Notes: generated by a model not told the origin, from the sequence alone. A stretch of 64,000 nucleotides of DNA from Phragmites australis (GCF_958298935.1 NC_084924.1:27687819-27751818), one strand, 5' to 3'. Counted from the stretch's first letter, positions 1-13,215 are shown. Program-made: numbers and translations.

Positions 1-46
1 CCCTTGGAGAACAAGCAAAACGCTAGGCATCAGCGGCCGATGGTAC

Positions 47-376
47 TACAAGAGCATTTACAATGGAGCCATCTTATATTTTGTCTGTTAGTCTCTGCGT
101 AATATTCGAGACAACTTAACAGACAATCTTTACAATGTCAATGTGTTGTCTTAGTTGATTCTTACTAACTCCACAAGCTCTTATTTTCCTATCGGTGGAA
201 GGAAACGAAAATACATCTATCCTAACGACACATGGTACAATGGTGTGAGTCAATGTATTGTCTCAGTTGTTTCACGAGACAATGATCTCTCTCCTCTACA
301 TCACCTAAAATTCTAGTGGTCATATATGAGACGACCTATACAATGGCTGATGATGGCCATTGTTAATGCCCTAACA
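47..376. mobile_element. MITE-like element with short terminal inverted repeats
   Basis: The left end reads AGAGCATTTACAATGG (from 51) and the right end, reverse-complemented, reads AGGGCATTAACAATGG (ending near 373). This gives about 14 of 16 matching terminal bases flanking roughly 320 bp of AT-rich DNA with no coding potential. Short elements with ends of this kind are common in grass gene space. I cannot see a clear target-site duplication, so the exact ends and superfamily are open. Confidence 0.45.
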
Positions 377-2353
377 TAGCAGCGGTAGTGCTAGTGACGG
401 AAGAAGAGTAAGAGTAAAGCAAGGTATTGTAAGGAACACAAATTGTGAGGTGTGGGTCTCAGCAAAATGTGATGGTACCATTATCTTTGAAGGGATGGTC
501 TACTCTACAACCAAATGTTTTCTCCCTCCTCTACACATGACTTATTTCTTTCATTCCCTCCCCTCCCTGATTCCTCCACCCTCTCTCCGCTGCCCCCACA
601 CACCATCATCGAGACCCTTTGGTGACTCCGGCCCTCCCTCAAAGTCAGGTGGCAGTGAAGGAGGGGCTAGCTAGAGCACTAGTATTGAAGCACATCATAA
701 GGTCCAAAATTTATATTACTAGTCTATCAACCTATCCTGGTTAGTTCTAAAATGGTGATCCCAGTAGGTTTTGAAAATCCACTTGTGCAAACCGTTTATC
801 ATAGTCAGTTCTTTAGTCGGGACATCAGACATGGCCGTGGAGCCATGAATCGACTATGATAATACAATATCATAGTCGATTGGTGACAACACTTGACTAG
901 ACCATATCCCAGTCGGTTCTGGACTTGAATCAACCATAGTATCTAGATTACTAGGATAGACTATAAAAGGGTACAAGCCTATTTACAATGCTATGATGAA
1001 ATTGAGAGTGTATGATTGAATCACTCATGCAAAACTCTGTACATGTGTCATCGATGGTTCTTACACAGGGATCACAAATACTGCAATATGAAGAGAGTAT
1101 TTGACCAAACAAAGGATGAGCGGTTCCCTCCAAAAACTAGTAGCGGGAAGCATAAATATGATATGTGATAGATATACTGGCCCTGATCTTTTGATGAGAG
1201 GGGTAAATTTTGATTTAGGTGTAGTAGACGTTGACGATCCGACTATACCATCCAAGAATGCTGCACCTTAGCAATCGATACACCAACTCTAGAAGTTGTT
1301 CATGATCTTTCGGAGCATGATCAACCTAACCAGAAGGGTATTTGTTATTGCAAGCAATCGAAGAACAAGTAATAACAAGATGAACAAGAAACTTGATTGC
1401 AAATATATATGAAGAACACAATCTAAAAACAGAAGTGGTGGGGTTCCGAAAATAAGTAATCGGGCGGTCAAGCCGACACGTGCATTTACAAGGCGAAATA
1501 GCAAAAGCTAGATCTTTTCTATCAAAACCTGAACCCTAGAAGAGGGTGCAGCTGTCTATTTATGAGATTTAAGAAGAGGGGTTTCGGCCAAAACAACAGG
1601 AAGCCGAACTGGACTCTAATGCAAGACCCAAGTTTGATTCGGACTAGAAAACATACACTACTTTCTTTCACGATTTCGGACATCTTAGGAGAAATTTCGA
1701 GGTGAGACTAGATCCATTTGAAAGTAGACAAAATTATCTTTCCATCGAGTACTCATGGGCCTCGAGAAACCTTCGGGATCAATACTGTGAAAATAACCAT
1801 AAAGTATTCGGTTCTATCTACGAACCAACTATGATAATTACCAATTATCATATTGCTTGGTTATAGCCAGTTCGGAAACTGACTTTTTAGTGGTTCTAAC
1901 AACCCTCTGTGTGGTAGTATAGTAACCTAGGAGACATATGAGTATGATAATTTCATGGAAAAAATTACTTGTACTATCAACATTTAGAGAAAAGAATAGA
2001 TAGCATTACTTTAGAATTACTTCCTATTCTTTGCAAATACAATTTTTATCCTTAATATTAGCAACAAATCTTGTGGACAACAATGATATAAGTATTTTTT
2101 TTTTAAAAAGTGATAGATTGATGGTATGAAATAGCAAAGAATTGGAGGTTTGAGCAATTAGACCTGTCACGTCACATATAAACATCACATTTTTCCCATA
2201 TAGTGTTACGTCAGTTTCATACTTTTGAACCTAGGACCCATAACTCATAGAAATTAGTTGATTTCCCCTTTCTCTCTCCTCCTCACTTGCCTCTTCTATT
2301 TCAACACGTCACCATTTATAGATATGCTCTATCTAGATTCGACTGGGTTGACA
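377..2353. other. Unassigned AT-rich DNA with repeated ATCATAGTCGGTT-like motifs and a possible LTR piece
   Basis: No gene is visible. Variants of a motif like ATCATAGTC(A/G)GTT and its reverse complement recur at about 808-930 and again at about 1800-1890, as in the subterminal zones of CACTA-type non-autonomous elements, but no matching CACTA termini could be fixed. Between them, about 1290-1800 looks like LTR sequence on the minus strand: its reverse complement has a TATA-like TCATAAATAG near 1560. Both readings are tentative. Confidence 0.25.
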
Positions 2354-3375
2354 TAAGGATGGCAATGGGGGGGGGGGGGGGGTTGGATACCCGTAGGTTC
2401 TACGTCCATCGGATTTAGGTCCGGGTCCAATTTCCGCCCATGGGTTTGGTGGCTCAGATATCCGAATTGATTTGGGTCAGGAATAAGTTTTATATTTTGC
2501 CTATAGGTGCCCACGGGTCGCTCGACATAGAATTACAACCCAAATCCAGCCACACTTCTATAGTCCGCTTGGCCCAGCCACACTTCCGCAACCCACTTGG
2601 CTCAGCAAGATCACCCTAATCCCCATCCACCCATCGGTCACCTCATGTCTCCCATCCCACCTAGTCATCTCCCTTGCCCGCCACCTTGAGTCCTCAACCC
2701 CAAGCCCCTGACTCCCAACCGTCATTGCTACCGCCGGCCCGTCGCCGTCATACAAAAACTCCACCAACGAGTTCGGCTGTTAGGTCTCCCATCTCCCTCA
2801 CCCTTCGCCTTGATCCCGAGCCCCCGACGACCCGACCCCCAACCGACGCTGCTGCCACACAGAAGTGCACTTGGAGGCGTGGGTAGAGGTAGGGGAAGAG
2901 GGGAGGAAAGAGGCACCAGTTGTGGGGCAGCAAAGGCTAAGGAGGTCGGCTGTGGTAAGGTGGTGCAGGGTAGGAGTGAGCCCCACCGCCAGGTTGCCAC
3001 ACAATTCAGGAAGATGTGCCAGCGGTGGATGCTGCGCTAGGTTGTCGCACCATCGGGGAAGATGGGTCGCATGAGGTGAGGGATCCACAGAGGTGATCGA
3101 GGGGGCAATCAGGGAGAGAGCAAGTGGCGGAGGCGAGATGTGCTAGCTTTCGATAAGAAAAGGAGAAGGGTGTGTCCGTTTGAGGCTGCTGCTAAGGGAC
3201 AGAGGCGCATAGGTTTTGGGTCTCCTGATGGGTCTCGGGTTCCCGCCAGGGCCTGGGCTAAGGGTCATTTGCACCAAGTAATAATTTCGGGGCTGAATCG
3301 AGTTTGAGGTCTCGGGTTTTGGATCAAGTGCATTCTCGTTCCACCCGGTTTCGATCCGACCCATTGCAACCATTA
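2354..3375. mobile_element. hAT-like non-autonomous DNA transposon, about 1.0 kb
   Basis: The left terminus TAAGGATGGCAATGGG and the reverse complement of the right terminus TAATGGTTGCAATGGG match at 13 of 16 positions. The flanks are GGTTGACA (2346-2353) and GGTTTGACA (3376-3384), an 8-bp target duplication with one extra T, which is the hAT pattern. A run of 16 G starts at 2367, inside the left terminus. The interior (about 2540-3180) is GC-richer than the surroundings and has overlapping open frames on both strands, but none resembles a known protein, so it is treated as non-coding or captured filler. Confidence 0.6.
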
Positions 3376-5389
3376 GGTTTGACACCATGACTCCTTCCCA
3401 TCCCCATCCCCCGCTATTTCCCCTTTGTATTTTGTCTTTGCATGCTCTCTACAGAAGGTGTTACGTAGAAACCCAATTTTGGGTTACACTGAACTGTCAC
3501 TGCGACCCTTCTCTTCGAATTTCTTGAAGTGTCTAGATTTTTGGATCCCTGATTTCATCCTTAGTTGCTGCAGTGGTAGAAAAATGGCCTCGACGTGACC
3601 GTGTTGCCGAGGAGGGCCATCAGGCCTTCATCTTTTGCGTCCCCCACTCTTTCTATCGATTAATCACGTAATTCCTGTCATATTTCTAACTTCTCTAGTA
3701 AGTATAGCATATGTTACATCTTCAACCAGGAATTGGATTGCTCTGTTTCTCGCTTTAAATAATACACAACTAAAAAAATTCGAATTATGAATGCTAACCG
3801 CATATCTTTTACATATAAATAGAACTCACAAAATTAAGGTCGGATGTTTTACTTTTTTAAGATTTTCTAGTATTTCTTTTTCTTAGTGGATCGTATCTAA
3901 GTATCACCGTGAAGCTCCTAGAAGAACTTCTAATTACTAAGTATATGATATGATGGAGGCGAAGAAGATACTCGGATGAGATTTAGCATATCCAACGAAT
4001 AAATATACACAAAGTGGAGTACTTGTTGGATCTGTTTACTTCTCCTGACTTGAAATGTTTTCACGGCAATAAATATACACTTTCTAGGCGTAAGAGATGA
4101 TTCTTTTCAGGCTAAATATACACTTATTTCGTTTTTGATTATTTTCACCATATGTTTTGTCGTGTGTATGGTTTGGTAACTGTAGGACCAAGATAGCTGA
4201 CTAAAGAGGGTGCCATATAAATTCCATGCGAAATAGATGGTCTATTCTATATTTACCCAACGCTTTTCAAAAATGCACAAACGGAAGCCAAACAGAGAGA
4301 AAGTTCAAAATGAAAGTTTCGAGACAGTATGACTCCATGGAAGAAATATGATTGCTAGGTTACATACAACATCATTCCATATATCTTAGCACTCGAAAGC
4401 TCTCAACTTGCAAAGAAACTAAAGAAGATGAACACCAGGCAAAGAAACTCTCAAGGTTGATGATCCAAATGCAAGAGAACTAAGTCCCTCTCATATACAT
4501 GAGTATATAAATTTTATGCCTCTAGCAACATGATGAATAATTTCACAAGGTGAAAAGATTGCAACTCAAAGGCAAAACAAAAATCAACACGAAAATAGAA
4601 AAACTTGCAAGGAAGGCAAGGGAACCAAAAGAAGGAGACTAGAATGAGATGAGCAAAAGCATGTGCAAGAAAATAATCTTCATTAAGCACAAAGGTCAAT
4701 CCTATTATCGGCAGATTATAAAGTTATTTCTCTCACAAAAGCTCTAGCCTATTCTAAAGACTAAATCTATCATCTACTTTCCTCCAAAACTTATCACTAG
4801 GCTCTCAAATGGTTGGCTCAACCTCCCTCTATAGCCCTACCCCTCTTTTTATCGATCTATGGAGGTGCCTTAGCCCTTACGTTTCCTTGTTCCTAAAATA
4901 CCTCTCACCGGTAATACACTCCTACCTACCATTAGCGCATTTTTGTCCATTTTTCGTTCCAACCATCGAATGGCCACGACTTCTTCGTGACTTAGCTTCG
5001 TCTCGTTGCAAGTCTCGTGATGATGCAACGTGACCCTCCAGTACTCTCGTAGTTTTGTGGCCAAACCGTGAAACCCTAGCATGCTTTTCAAAGCATGCGC
5101 CACTTGCTTTGCCTCAAGCAAGTGCTCTCATGTCGACATGTGTCCTTCGTCTTGCGATCTTGACTGCTGGTAAGTCTCTCCCGCTCCCGATCCCTCGGAC
5201 CGTCTTGTCACTTACATCGGCATCCCCTTCGCTTGACTTTTTTAACACACGTCTTCATCAATTATCTCATGCTTCGTTTGACCTCCATATGTACTGCTAG
5301 GATCACCCCTGACTTCTTCCGGCCTTTTTGATCGTTTAGCACCAAGCACCCGCTTGGCCCCGATCATCCCACTATTGACCGTCAAGTTG
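3376..5389. other. Unassigned intergenic DNA
   Basis: No gene, repeat array or terminal repeat pair recognised. AAATATACAC occurs three times between 4002 and 4125. The part from about 4985 to 5380 has moderate GC and a texture like LTR or leader sequence of a retrotransposon, but I find no matching second copy in the window. Confidence 0.3.
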
Positions 5390-6194
5390 TACCCCTTGCA
5401 TGGTGTAAAAATATTTTGAAATATCGCGCTCTCGGTTATGAGCATGCTTCCGTTTATTTGCATTGGTCGTAGAGTTTACGAATGTGAGATAAGATTATGT
5501 ATGATGGGAATGGTCGGTGGATATTGTTGATGAGATACTATGGTTCCTATACATACATGTTTAAGTTATGGTTTGTAGGGTACACTAGTATGTCGGTTAA
5601 GTATAGATGCTTACACGTAGTTGTCCAGGTTGCTTACCGCATATGTTTTACTTAACCTTATGACCTTACTTTTACTAATAGCTCAATGTATGATCCTTGG
5701 AGTCGGGCTATTTATATGTGTCCTATATGAATTAAGTCTTGCGAGTACCTTCGTACTCACGCTGCTCTTTCAGGTTCTGCTGATGAGGGTGAGGCGGTAT
5801 TTGGCTACTTTGTGCTTGCCGGTGCAGGTGGTGGGCAAGAGTAGTGCATCCTACTCTGGTGAGATGTAGCTTTTAGGGTGGAGCCTAAGGGCATATGGCT
5901 CTACTTCCCTTTTGTTATTTTTAAGGTTTTAATCTTCCGCTGCGTAGAGTGTTTCTCTTTTGTTGCAAACTGTTACAAATGGTTGCATGCTAGGAACTTG
6001 TATTGTAACTTTAATTACTCGCTCTTTCTTAAGCTATGTTGTGATGTACATGTTGGAAAGACATGTATTCCAATCTTAGGCACAAAACATGTGCCGGAAC
6101 TACCGAGATGGTATTCTGGTTAATCACTGATGTCGTGATTGTGAATAATGATCCTTTTAATAATTAATTAGAATACTGTTTGAACAGTTCCTCA
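5390..6194 (+). mobile_element. 3' portion of an LTR, same family as 42708-45124
   Basis: This stretch aligns by eye with about 44330-45124: shared blocks include CTCTCGG(T/C)TATGAGCA, GGTCGTAGAGTT, GTTGGAAAGACATGTATT and the end GG/AGTTCCTCA. The copies differ by many substitutions and small indels, so this one is old. It stops at 6194, two bases short of the CA terminus seen in the other copy, and is followed directly by LINE sequence. Only the last third of the LTR is present. The short open frames here also occur in the other copy and are not genes. Confidence 0.8.
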
Positions 6195-6195
6195 T

Positions 6196-7020
6196 ATTTA
6201 TTCAAAGAAATAGCCACATGTTCAGTGGGAAATAAAAAAATTGTCCTATTTTGGTCAGATATTTGGAATGATCACCTGTTGGAAGGAAAATTTCCAAGAT
6301 TGTTTTCCTATTCAAAAAATAAGAACATTTCGGTTGCTGAATTTCTGATCAACAACAACATTGAAAGGTAGTTTCATACTCCACTATCAACTCAAGCTAT
6401 GAAGAATATCTTAAGCTACAAGAGCTCATTCTACAGATGCAGATACAAGAAAATGAGAAAGATGTCTGGCACTATATTTGGGGATCACATGTGTACTCAC
6501 CTAAGAAATGCTACAACATGGCTTACAAACATATCACTCCCCCACAACCCTTCAAACGGATTTGGAATTCTAAATGTAGCAACAAGCTAAGAGTTTTCTC
6601 CTGGTTGTTATTGATGGATAGGCTTAATACAAGGAATTTACTCAAAAGGAAGAATTTCAAAGTAGAAAATGATAATTACAATTGTGTCTTGTGCAGACTC
6701 CAAGTCGAAGAAACGGCTTTCATCTTTTCTTTGAATTTCATTTCGGCAAAAGATGTTGGAACCTCATTGGCATTGCTTGGGATTTTACCAAACCTTTCTT
6801 TTGACATGATGAAAAAGGCCAAAGAAGACTTCATCCCTTCTTTTTTTATGGAAGCTTTTATTATTGGAGCTTGGCATGTTTTATTAAAGATGCCAGGGAG
6901 AAGCTTAATGAGCTCAGCAAGGTACACGGTACACAATGATTTTCCTGCTTTCTTTTAAACTTCATCTGATTAGCACATCCGTTCTGCTGTGCAGCACTTG
7001 ACTCGGAAGGACAGGAAATC
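6196..7020 (+). pseudogene. LINE (L1-type) reverse transcriptase C-terminal fragment, zinc-binding region
   Basis: Translated pieces in shifting frames match the C-terminal zf-RVT-like region of plant L1-type LINE polyproteins. A segment with VGNKKIVLFWSDIWND (about 6226-6275) is followed, after a stop near 6369 and a frame change, by YSPKKCYNMAY, a helix-rich IWNSK...LRVFSWLLLMDRLNT stretch, and the C-x2-C motif in NCVLCRLQVEETAF (about 6437-6725). The catalytic RT core is absent, as in a 5'-truncated copy. At least one frameshift and several stops make it non-functional. The left edge abuts an LTR end; no target duplication or poly(A) is visible, so the right end is approximate. Confidence 0.75.
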
Positions 7021-10000
7021 TGGGCTTGAAAGAAGCTGCAAAATGCTTCCAGTACCTGGGAAAGATAATCCGTTTAATCATTTCATGAGCCATAATGCTT
7101 GGTGGATAAATCAACTAATCTCACTACATGGCTTTGTGGATTTATTGTTGAAGACACAGAAAAGCTAGAGATGCTACTGCATGATTCGAGGCTTGGTGCA
7201 GTTATTTTTTAAGAAGGCAGTGGTCTTATCAGCTAAATAGGAGTAGTATGTCAGTAGTCTGGAGGATATTTTAGTGCAAGAGATGAGATGGAGCTGATCA
7301 GTGAGCATATATATGTTGGATGCCGAGATGGCAGGCCGCACTAATACTCTCTCTCTTTTTTGGCGTGCATAGCATAGCAGAGCTGCTCGTTTGAGGTTTG
7401 ATGAGTGTGCCCTTTCTTGCAGCAGCTTTAATCTGGGCGAAGTTGAAGATTCTCGCTGTTGTCAGGATGGTCTGAGCAAGCTGCGGGGGATCGTGCCATC
7501 CACGCAATGGAATAGCATGCACGGTGGTTCAGGGAAGCCTGCAAAATTTTGTTTCTGCTCTCTGACCTCTGGGCTCGAATTTTTTGAGCTTCTAAATTGC
7601 TAACGACTATGTACCAGTGTCGAATGTATAGCTGTAAGGTATGTCTGATATATTTGCTTTCTTGAATCATCCTGTCAACCTTGTTTGATGCCTGATGGCT
7701 CAGTCTGAAAATTTCCTGTCAGCGGTCAAGGTGTCCTCCTGAGCGAGTTAGGGAGCGCAGAGCACAACCCATATCTGCAAGGAACGGATGGTGGTGCTGG
7801 TGCTTGTCTGGTAGCTGGAGCACATTGTGATCTCAGATTTTGCAAGCCATGGGATAAACCTTTTTACCCTATCTATATTACATGGCCAATGTCATACAAA
7901 AAAAGAAGGAAAAACACTAATGACGAGAGATTTGGATGCTCAGCTCTTGTCTTTTTTGTGTTTTGTAACTATATTGTCACAGAAATAAGCAGTAAAAATG
8001 CTGCCTTGTGACATGCCAATGTTTAAAATAACCTCGATTCCTTTTCTTGCTGATTCAAATGTTTGGAGACACTGGAGTAGCTGCTTGCTGCTGCCTCCAT
8101 TGGCCGTGAGCCCATGATCACCAGCTGCTGCAGGCAGTCAGGCAGGCTGCAGAGAAACAGAGAGGCAGTCAGGCAGTCGTTCCTTGGCTGGTCGTGTCAC
8201 AGGGACCATGTTGACCAATGGGCTGGTCCCACTGGCAGTCAAGAGGATGAGGATGGCAACAGAAGAACTAAAAAAATCTTTTCATCGCTAGCTGATTCAG
8301 AATAGTACTAGTATCATGCTGGCAAGCTACACATGTGAACGTACTCAGGAAACGTTTTATTTGACGGGTGGGTTCCACTGCTGCAGTATATGCTGATGCC
8401 CCAGTCGAGACGATCCATGCGAAAAATATCTTTCGCTGCAAATTACTTAGGCGGAAAACACGGTACCATCTTGTCACACAGGCTACAACAGCTACAATAG
8501 AAACAAAACAGGGGTGATTGTGGAAAGGAAGAATACGCTATCAATGCAACAAAGCAAATCCAGGCTTAGCCACTTATATTTGGTCAGTGTGAATCTTACG
8601 AGTGAGGCCGATGGGCCGTGTATTGAGGCTTGGGTACATAACCAGCCTGTGTACTTGTCTTTGGAGGATAACTGAAAATTAATCTAAAACAAAAAAACTA
8701 AGAACTCTGGAGCTTTTTCATCTCTAATAGTCCCCTTCCTCTCGATCACACCTGTGAGATTGCTCACCCTAGTGATCCTCCCCGGCGGCCAAGGGCTGTT
8801 ACACATCTATGCTTCCCAACCAATGCAATTGAAATATTTTGTCCCATGACCTCCTAAACTCCTAATTCAGGTCCTTTTTTTGCGGGTACCCTAATGCAGT
8901 TCTTTAGATCGGCCGAAGAGAAGATTAATATGTGAACAATCAGTTAAAACTTGTGACATAACAACATTTTCTGTGTTATTTTTTCGTAGAATTATACTGT
9001 GAAGTTAATATATAATTTATAACGTGAAAGTTCATTATTATTCTCTTAGGCCTCATCATAGTTTCTTACGTAAAGATATGATCAAACTTGTGCTCTGAGA
9101 GAAGGAAAAAAAAAGGAATCGTGTGCCACTCATTCTCCTTCCGAATTACGCAAAGTCGTGGAGAAAAGCAGTGGCAGAATCACGGCGAATGATAGCGATA
9201 TATTGCCTGATGTACTTCAGCTTGGAGCTACAAATACAACATTGTCAGCAGCTTTCTGTGGCGCTTTGTGCTACTTGAAACGACATTAGCAGCTTTCTGT
9301 GGCCGGCCATGCAACTGTCCATCCGGAATTGGAACTAGCTCTCTCACCACTGAGATAGTATATTAAAACGAATTGAAGTCTATCTACTACTAAGTATATA
9401 TTTAATTGTTTCTCTCCATATAGTCTTATTTTCTTTCAAATATTTTTTTAAGTATAAGTCGAATATACACATCACTTAACGCATCCACGTGTGCATGTAC
9501 TATTCCTCGTATCGGAATTTAATCCAAAAAATACGAGCACATGTGCCAAGTTTTTAAGACTCAAACCTAGATTGATAGTTTTCACCACATGGACCATAAC
9601 CAATTGAGGTATACTCAGTTCGCCTTTTAAAACAAGCTTGTAGGAAGAAAATGATGTGAATTGGGTCCAAAAATATTAAGATTCTAAGTGACAAATAAGT
9701 GACATTATAGGAAGATGTGAAGATAGAGCTCTGAAAATCCGAATACACACTTCAACCTATCTAAATCTAGTGTATATATTTAGAATTATATGATACATAA
9801 GAGGTGAAATTGAATTGCTAATGCCAGTGCACTCGGGTGAGGCACTATATAGCTTCACCCCTGGTTATAGGTTGCTTCAATCACAAACTAGTTTTTTTTT
9901 GTTTCAGTTACTTTTGATATATTAGTTAGGTTTGAATATTTGAAAATGATATGTGTAGATTTGTTTTGAAAAACCAGTCACAAAAGTATAATTTTAATTA

Positions 10001-10484
10001 TAATTTTGCTATATTTCATAAATATATTAAAAAATTAGTAGTCAAAGTATATTTTGAGGACCACGTTGACGTCCCAAACTTGGCAATTACTCGTATATTA
10101 CTTGAGGGAGCGGTAGACAGCGTCGAGAGAATGTTCCTAAATCCTCAACTAATACTTAGTATGTTGATCGGCTGATTAGGATCGTGGGGAACAAGAATGC
10201 CTTAGATTTACTATGATGTCACGGAATTGGACGGATGAACGTGAAAAGAGCACTACTACTACTACGCACTCTTGGCCAGTCCTATTGCTTCAACATGGCT
10301 AGTGTCTATAACATTATAGTTAGATGTCGAACTAAGATAAAATTTAATATGACAAGCAATTAAACGAGAATAGATAAGGATCTAGTACCCACTAGAAAGA
10401 AACAAATTATAGACTTTAAGTCCAAAATATATATAGACACCACATAATCTGCCTCGGAGATAAGGTAGTGTCCTCGTAGTGTTG
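7021..10484. other. Unassigned intergenic DNA
   Basis: About 3.5 kb without a recognisable gene. All open frames are below 90 codons and do not resemble known proteins. 7021-8480 is of mixed composition; 8520-10480 is AT-rich and contains poly-A/T runs. The sequence CACTACTACTACTACG at 10251 is discussed as a possible but unconvincing CACTA left end. Confidence 0.3.
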
Positions 10485-10550
10485 ATGTAAAATGAGACGG
10501 TGTGTAGTCGAAATAAATTCAATTCTGAAGATTGCATGTTATATCTCGGA
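10485..10550 (-). mobile_element. Short LTR-end fragment related to the copia LTR at 23882
   Basis: TGTAAAATGAGACGGTGTGT and the following AGTCGAAATAAATTCA align with the left edge of the LTR-like piece at 23882 (TGTAGAACGAGACAGTGTGT and on), and similarity fades after about 65 bp. In the minus orientation this is the 3' end of an LTR. It lies directly upstream of the truncated CACTA transposase pseudogene, suggesting an insertion or rearrangement at that edge. Confidence 0.45.
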
Positions 10551-10599
10551 GAGTATGTAGATTTGGAAGCGTGTTTCATGTTGCATCAGCGTGACGTTG

Positions 10600-13075
10600 A
10601 TGATATCGATGGTGAAGGAAATAATAAAAGGCCTCCCATCAAGGTGATGTGGTAGTTTCCTATAGTTCCCCGTTTGAAGCGTTTATTTGTAAACAAAAGG
10701 CACGCTGAATTGATGTGATGGCACACCGAAGAGCGCAAGGATGATGGAATGCGGAAACACCACGTTGATTGTATACTGTGGAGAAACACCGATAGGAAAT
10801 ACAAGAAGCCCTTTGCAGAAGATGTGAGAAATATAAGACTTGGACTGAGTACGGATGGGATGAATCCATTCGGCAACATAAACAATAGTCATAGCACTTA
10901 GCCTGTGACTATGTATCTACAACCTTCATCCTTAATTGTGTATGAAGCGAAAGTACATTATGATGCTGGTACTGATACCAAGGCTGAGGCAACCTGGCAA
11001 CGATATCGATGTCTACTAAAATCATTAATGGAAGATTTTGTAATACTGTGGAACGATGGTGTGCGAGTATGAGATGAATACAACCGAGAGAACTTCACCC
11101 TACATTGTTGTTCGTAACAATCCAAGATTAATCAACCCTTGGAAACCTATCGGACCAGACTATCAAAGACTACTTTACATGCGTGCATTGCTTAGATGAA
11201 GCAAAGAGCTTATGAGTGAAGAACAACCAAAAAATGGTGTACCTAGATCATCGTAAATTTCTTCGCAAGGGTCACCCATACCGTAGCAATAGGAAAGCTT
11301 TTGATGGGAAAGTTGAGACTCGATCATCTCATAAGTATCGCACTGGGAGACAAGTATATGAGACGGTAAATGGACTTAGGGTTATCCTTGGAAAGGGATG
11401 CTGGAGTACACCGGTTCCGAAATCTAATCCTAGAGCTCCTATGTTCAAAAAGAAATATGTTTTTTATGACTTAGCTTATTGACTGGATTTGGTGGTATGA
11501 CACGCGATCGATGTCATGCATATCGAGAAGAACGTGTGTGATAGCTTGATTGGTACATTACTAGATAGACCTGACAAAATAAAGGATACACTCCAAGCAC
11601 AGAAGGACCTGAAATGTTTGAAACTCAGACAAGATCTATATCCCAAAGATATGGAAGAAGACGACAAATATCTTGCTCCCGCTAGCAACAGTCTGACCAA
11701 GGCGGAGAAAATTGCAATGTGCAAGTGCTTGCATGGAATCAAACTTCCATCCAGTTACTTCACCAACATAAAGAGACTAGTAAACATGATAGATTTGAAA
11801 CTAACTGGCATGAAGTCTCATGATTGTTATGTGATAATGACACAGATGCTTCCAACTGCAATCAGAGGTATTCTGTCGTCGAAGGTACGAAACCTAATCA
11901 TAAAGTTATGTTCATTCTTCAATGCGATATCACAGAAGACCTTCGATCCAACAAAACTAGATAAGCTACATGAAGACGTGGCTGAGACTCTATCCCAGCT
12001 TGAGGCGTGTTTCCCTCCATCATTTTTTGATATCATGGTGCATCTCATTATTCATATTGTGAAAAAGATACAGATTCTTAGCCCTGTGTTTCTGCATCAG
12101 ATGTACCGTTTGAGAGGTTCATGAGAGTTCTGAAGAAATATATTCATAATCAAAATTAGCTAGAAAGCTATATGACCAAGGGATGGGGAATCGAGGAGAT
12201 CATTGATTTCTGCATCGTCTACATGAATCTCAAATCATTTGGTGTGCTTGTATCTCGCCATGAGGGGAGGCTACAAGGGAAAGGGATGATAAATGCAAAC
12301 TCATTCCACACTAACGACCCCATTTCATTCAAGCATGCACATTTCGTAATTCTGCAACAATCAGTTGTAGTGCACCCGTATATCGAAGAACACTAGAAGA
12401 TGCTACGCACCAAAAACCCATTGAAATCCGATGTTTGCATCACGTGAGAGCACTGAGATCATTTTGGCGACTGGTTATGTAGACAAGTGATGGATAAGTA
12501 GATAGAATATGCTCAATTGTATGTGTTGGCTCACGGACCGTCAACTACAATCCTCACATTTCAAGGATATGATATAAATGGCTATACGTTTTATATGAGA
12601 GCTCAGGATAATATGAGTACCAACTAAAATAGCGGTATCCGTATAGATGCCTATGAATGCAATGGAAATAGGGATACCTATTACAGATTCATAGAGGAGA
12701 TTCTGGAGCTCGACTATAAAGTGTTAAAAGTTCCTCTTTTCTGATGTCAATGGGCAAGACTCCTAGGGGCGTGAAGATTGACAAGTACGCTATGACTACA
12801 ATGGACCAAAAACTTATCGGATACAGAGAAGAACATTCATACTTGTGAAATATGTTATGCAAGCCTTCTATGTAAAGGACCTAGACCTGGCTAACAAAGA
12901 TGAGCAAAACGTTCTTCTTCAAAGAAAAAGAAGAATTACTGGAGTGGAGAATATCGTTGATGAGGAAGACTACAATCAATTCAGTGCACTACTTCCTTTT
13001 GGAGAGGACGACGACCTAGGTCCCATGGAAGACATCGACGAACCTCCCTATGTACGCTGTGATCATAATGAATGA
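10600..13075 (+). pseudogene. CACTA (En/Spm-type) TNP2 transposase pseudogene, N-terminally truncated
   Basis: TNP2-type transposases cut and move CACTA elements by binding their terminal and subterminal repeats. Conserved blocks follow in order across broken frames: a WHTEERK / LSTDGMNPFGN region (about 10720-10880), DDE-family surroundings with LWNDGVRV (about 11050), GHP-rich YLDHRKFLRKGHPYR (11240), HAIDVMHIEKNVCDSLIG (11500-11560), the DUF4218-like MKSHDCYVIMTQMLP block (11810-11850), FPPSFFDIMVHLIIH (about 12010), and a DUF4216-like GYDINGYTFYMRAQDN block (12560-12620). The tail ends in an acidic segment with YVRCDHNE and a stop at 13073. Several stops and frameshifts interrupt it and the N-terminal third is missing. 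It presumably belongs with the second CACTA gene at 16686. Confidence 0.87.
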
Positions 13076-13084
13076 TGAATCTTT

Positions 13085-13215
13085 AAATCAAATTAAGTAG
13101 CTTTATTTGCATATTAATGAAGGACTTGAATTACTATTTATTAATGAAGGACATTAATTAATATGTATTAATGAAGGATATGAGTTACTATTTATTTATT
13201 AAGGTGTCTTTATTA
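13085..13215 (+). repeat. Direct repeat, copy 1 (partner at 19775-19895)
   Basis: AAATTAAGTA(G/A)CTTTATTTGC and the following ATTAATGAAGGAC-containing stretch occur both here, just after the TNP2 stop, and at 19775-19895, just after the second CACTA gene. ATTAATGAAGGA is itself repeated two to three times in each copy. The placement suggests a shared 3' untranslated tail duplicated within the CACTA complex, or two related elements joined by rearrangement. Confidence 0.7.

Noticed and set aside
677..1915. Complete CACTA-type non-autonomous element.
   Set aside because: ATCATAGTC-type subterminal repeats are present, but no pair of matching termini or 3-bp flanks could be identified.
10248..10266. 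CACTACTACTACTACG as the left end of the CACTA element at 20240.
   Set aside because: Only the first nine bases match and they form a CTA microsatellite; no subterminal repeats follow. The shared GAG flank may be chance (1 in 64).
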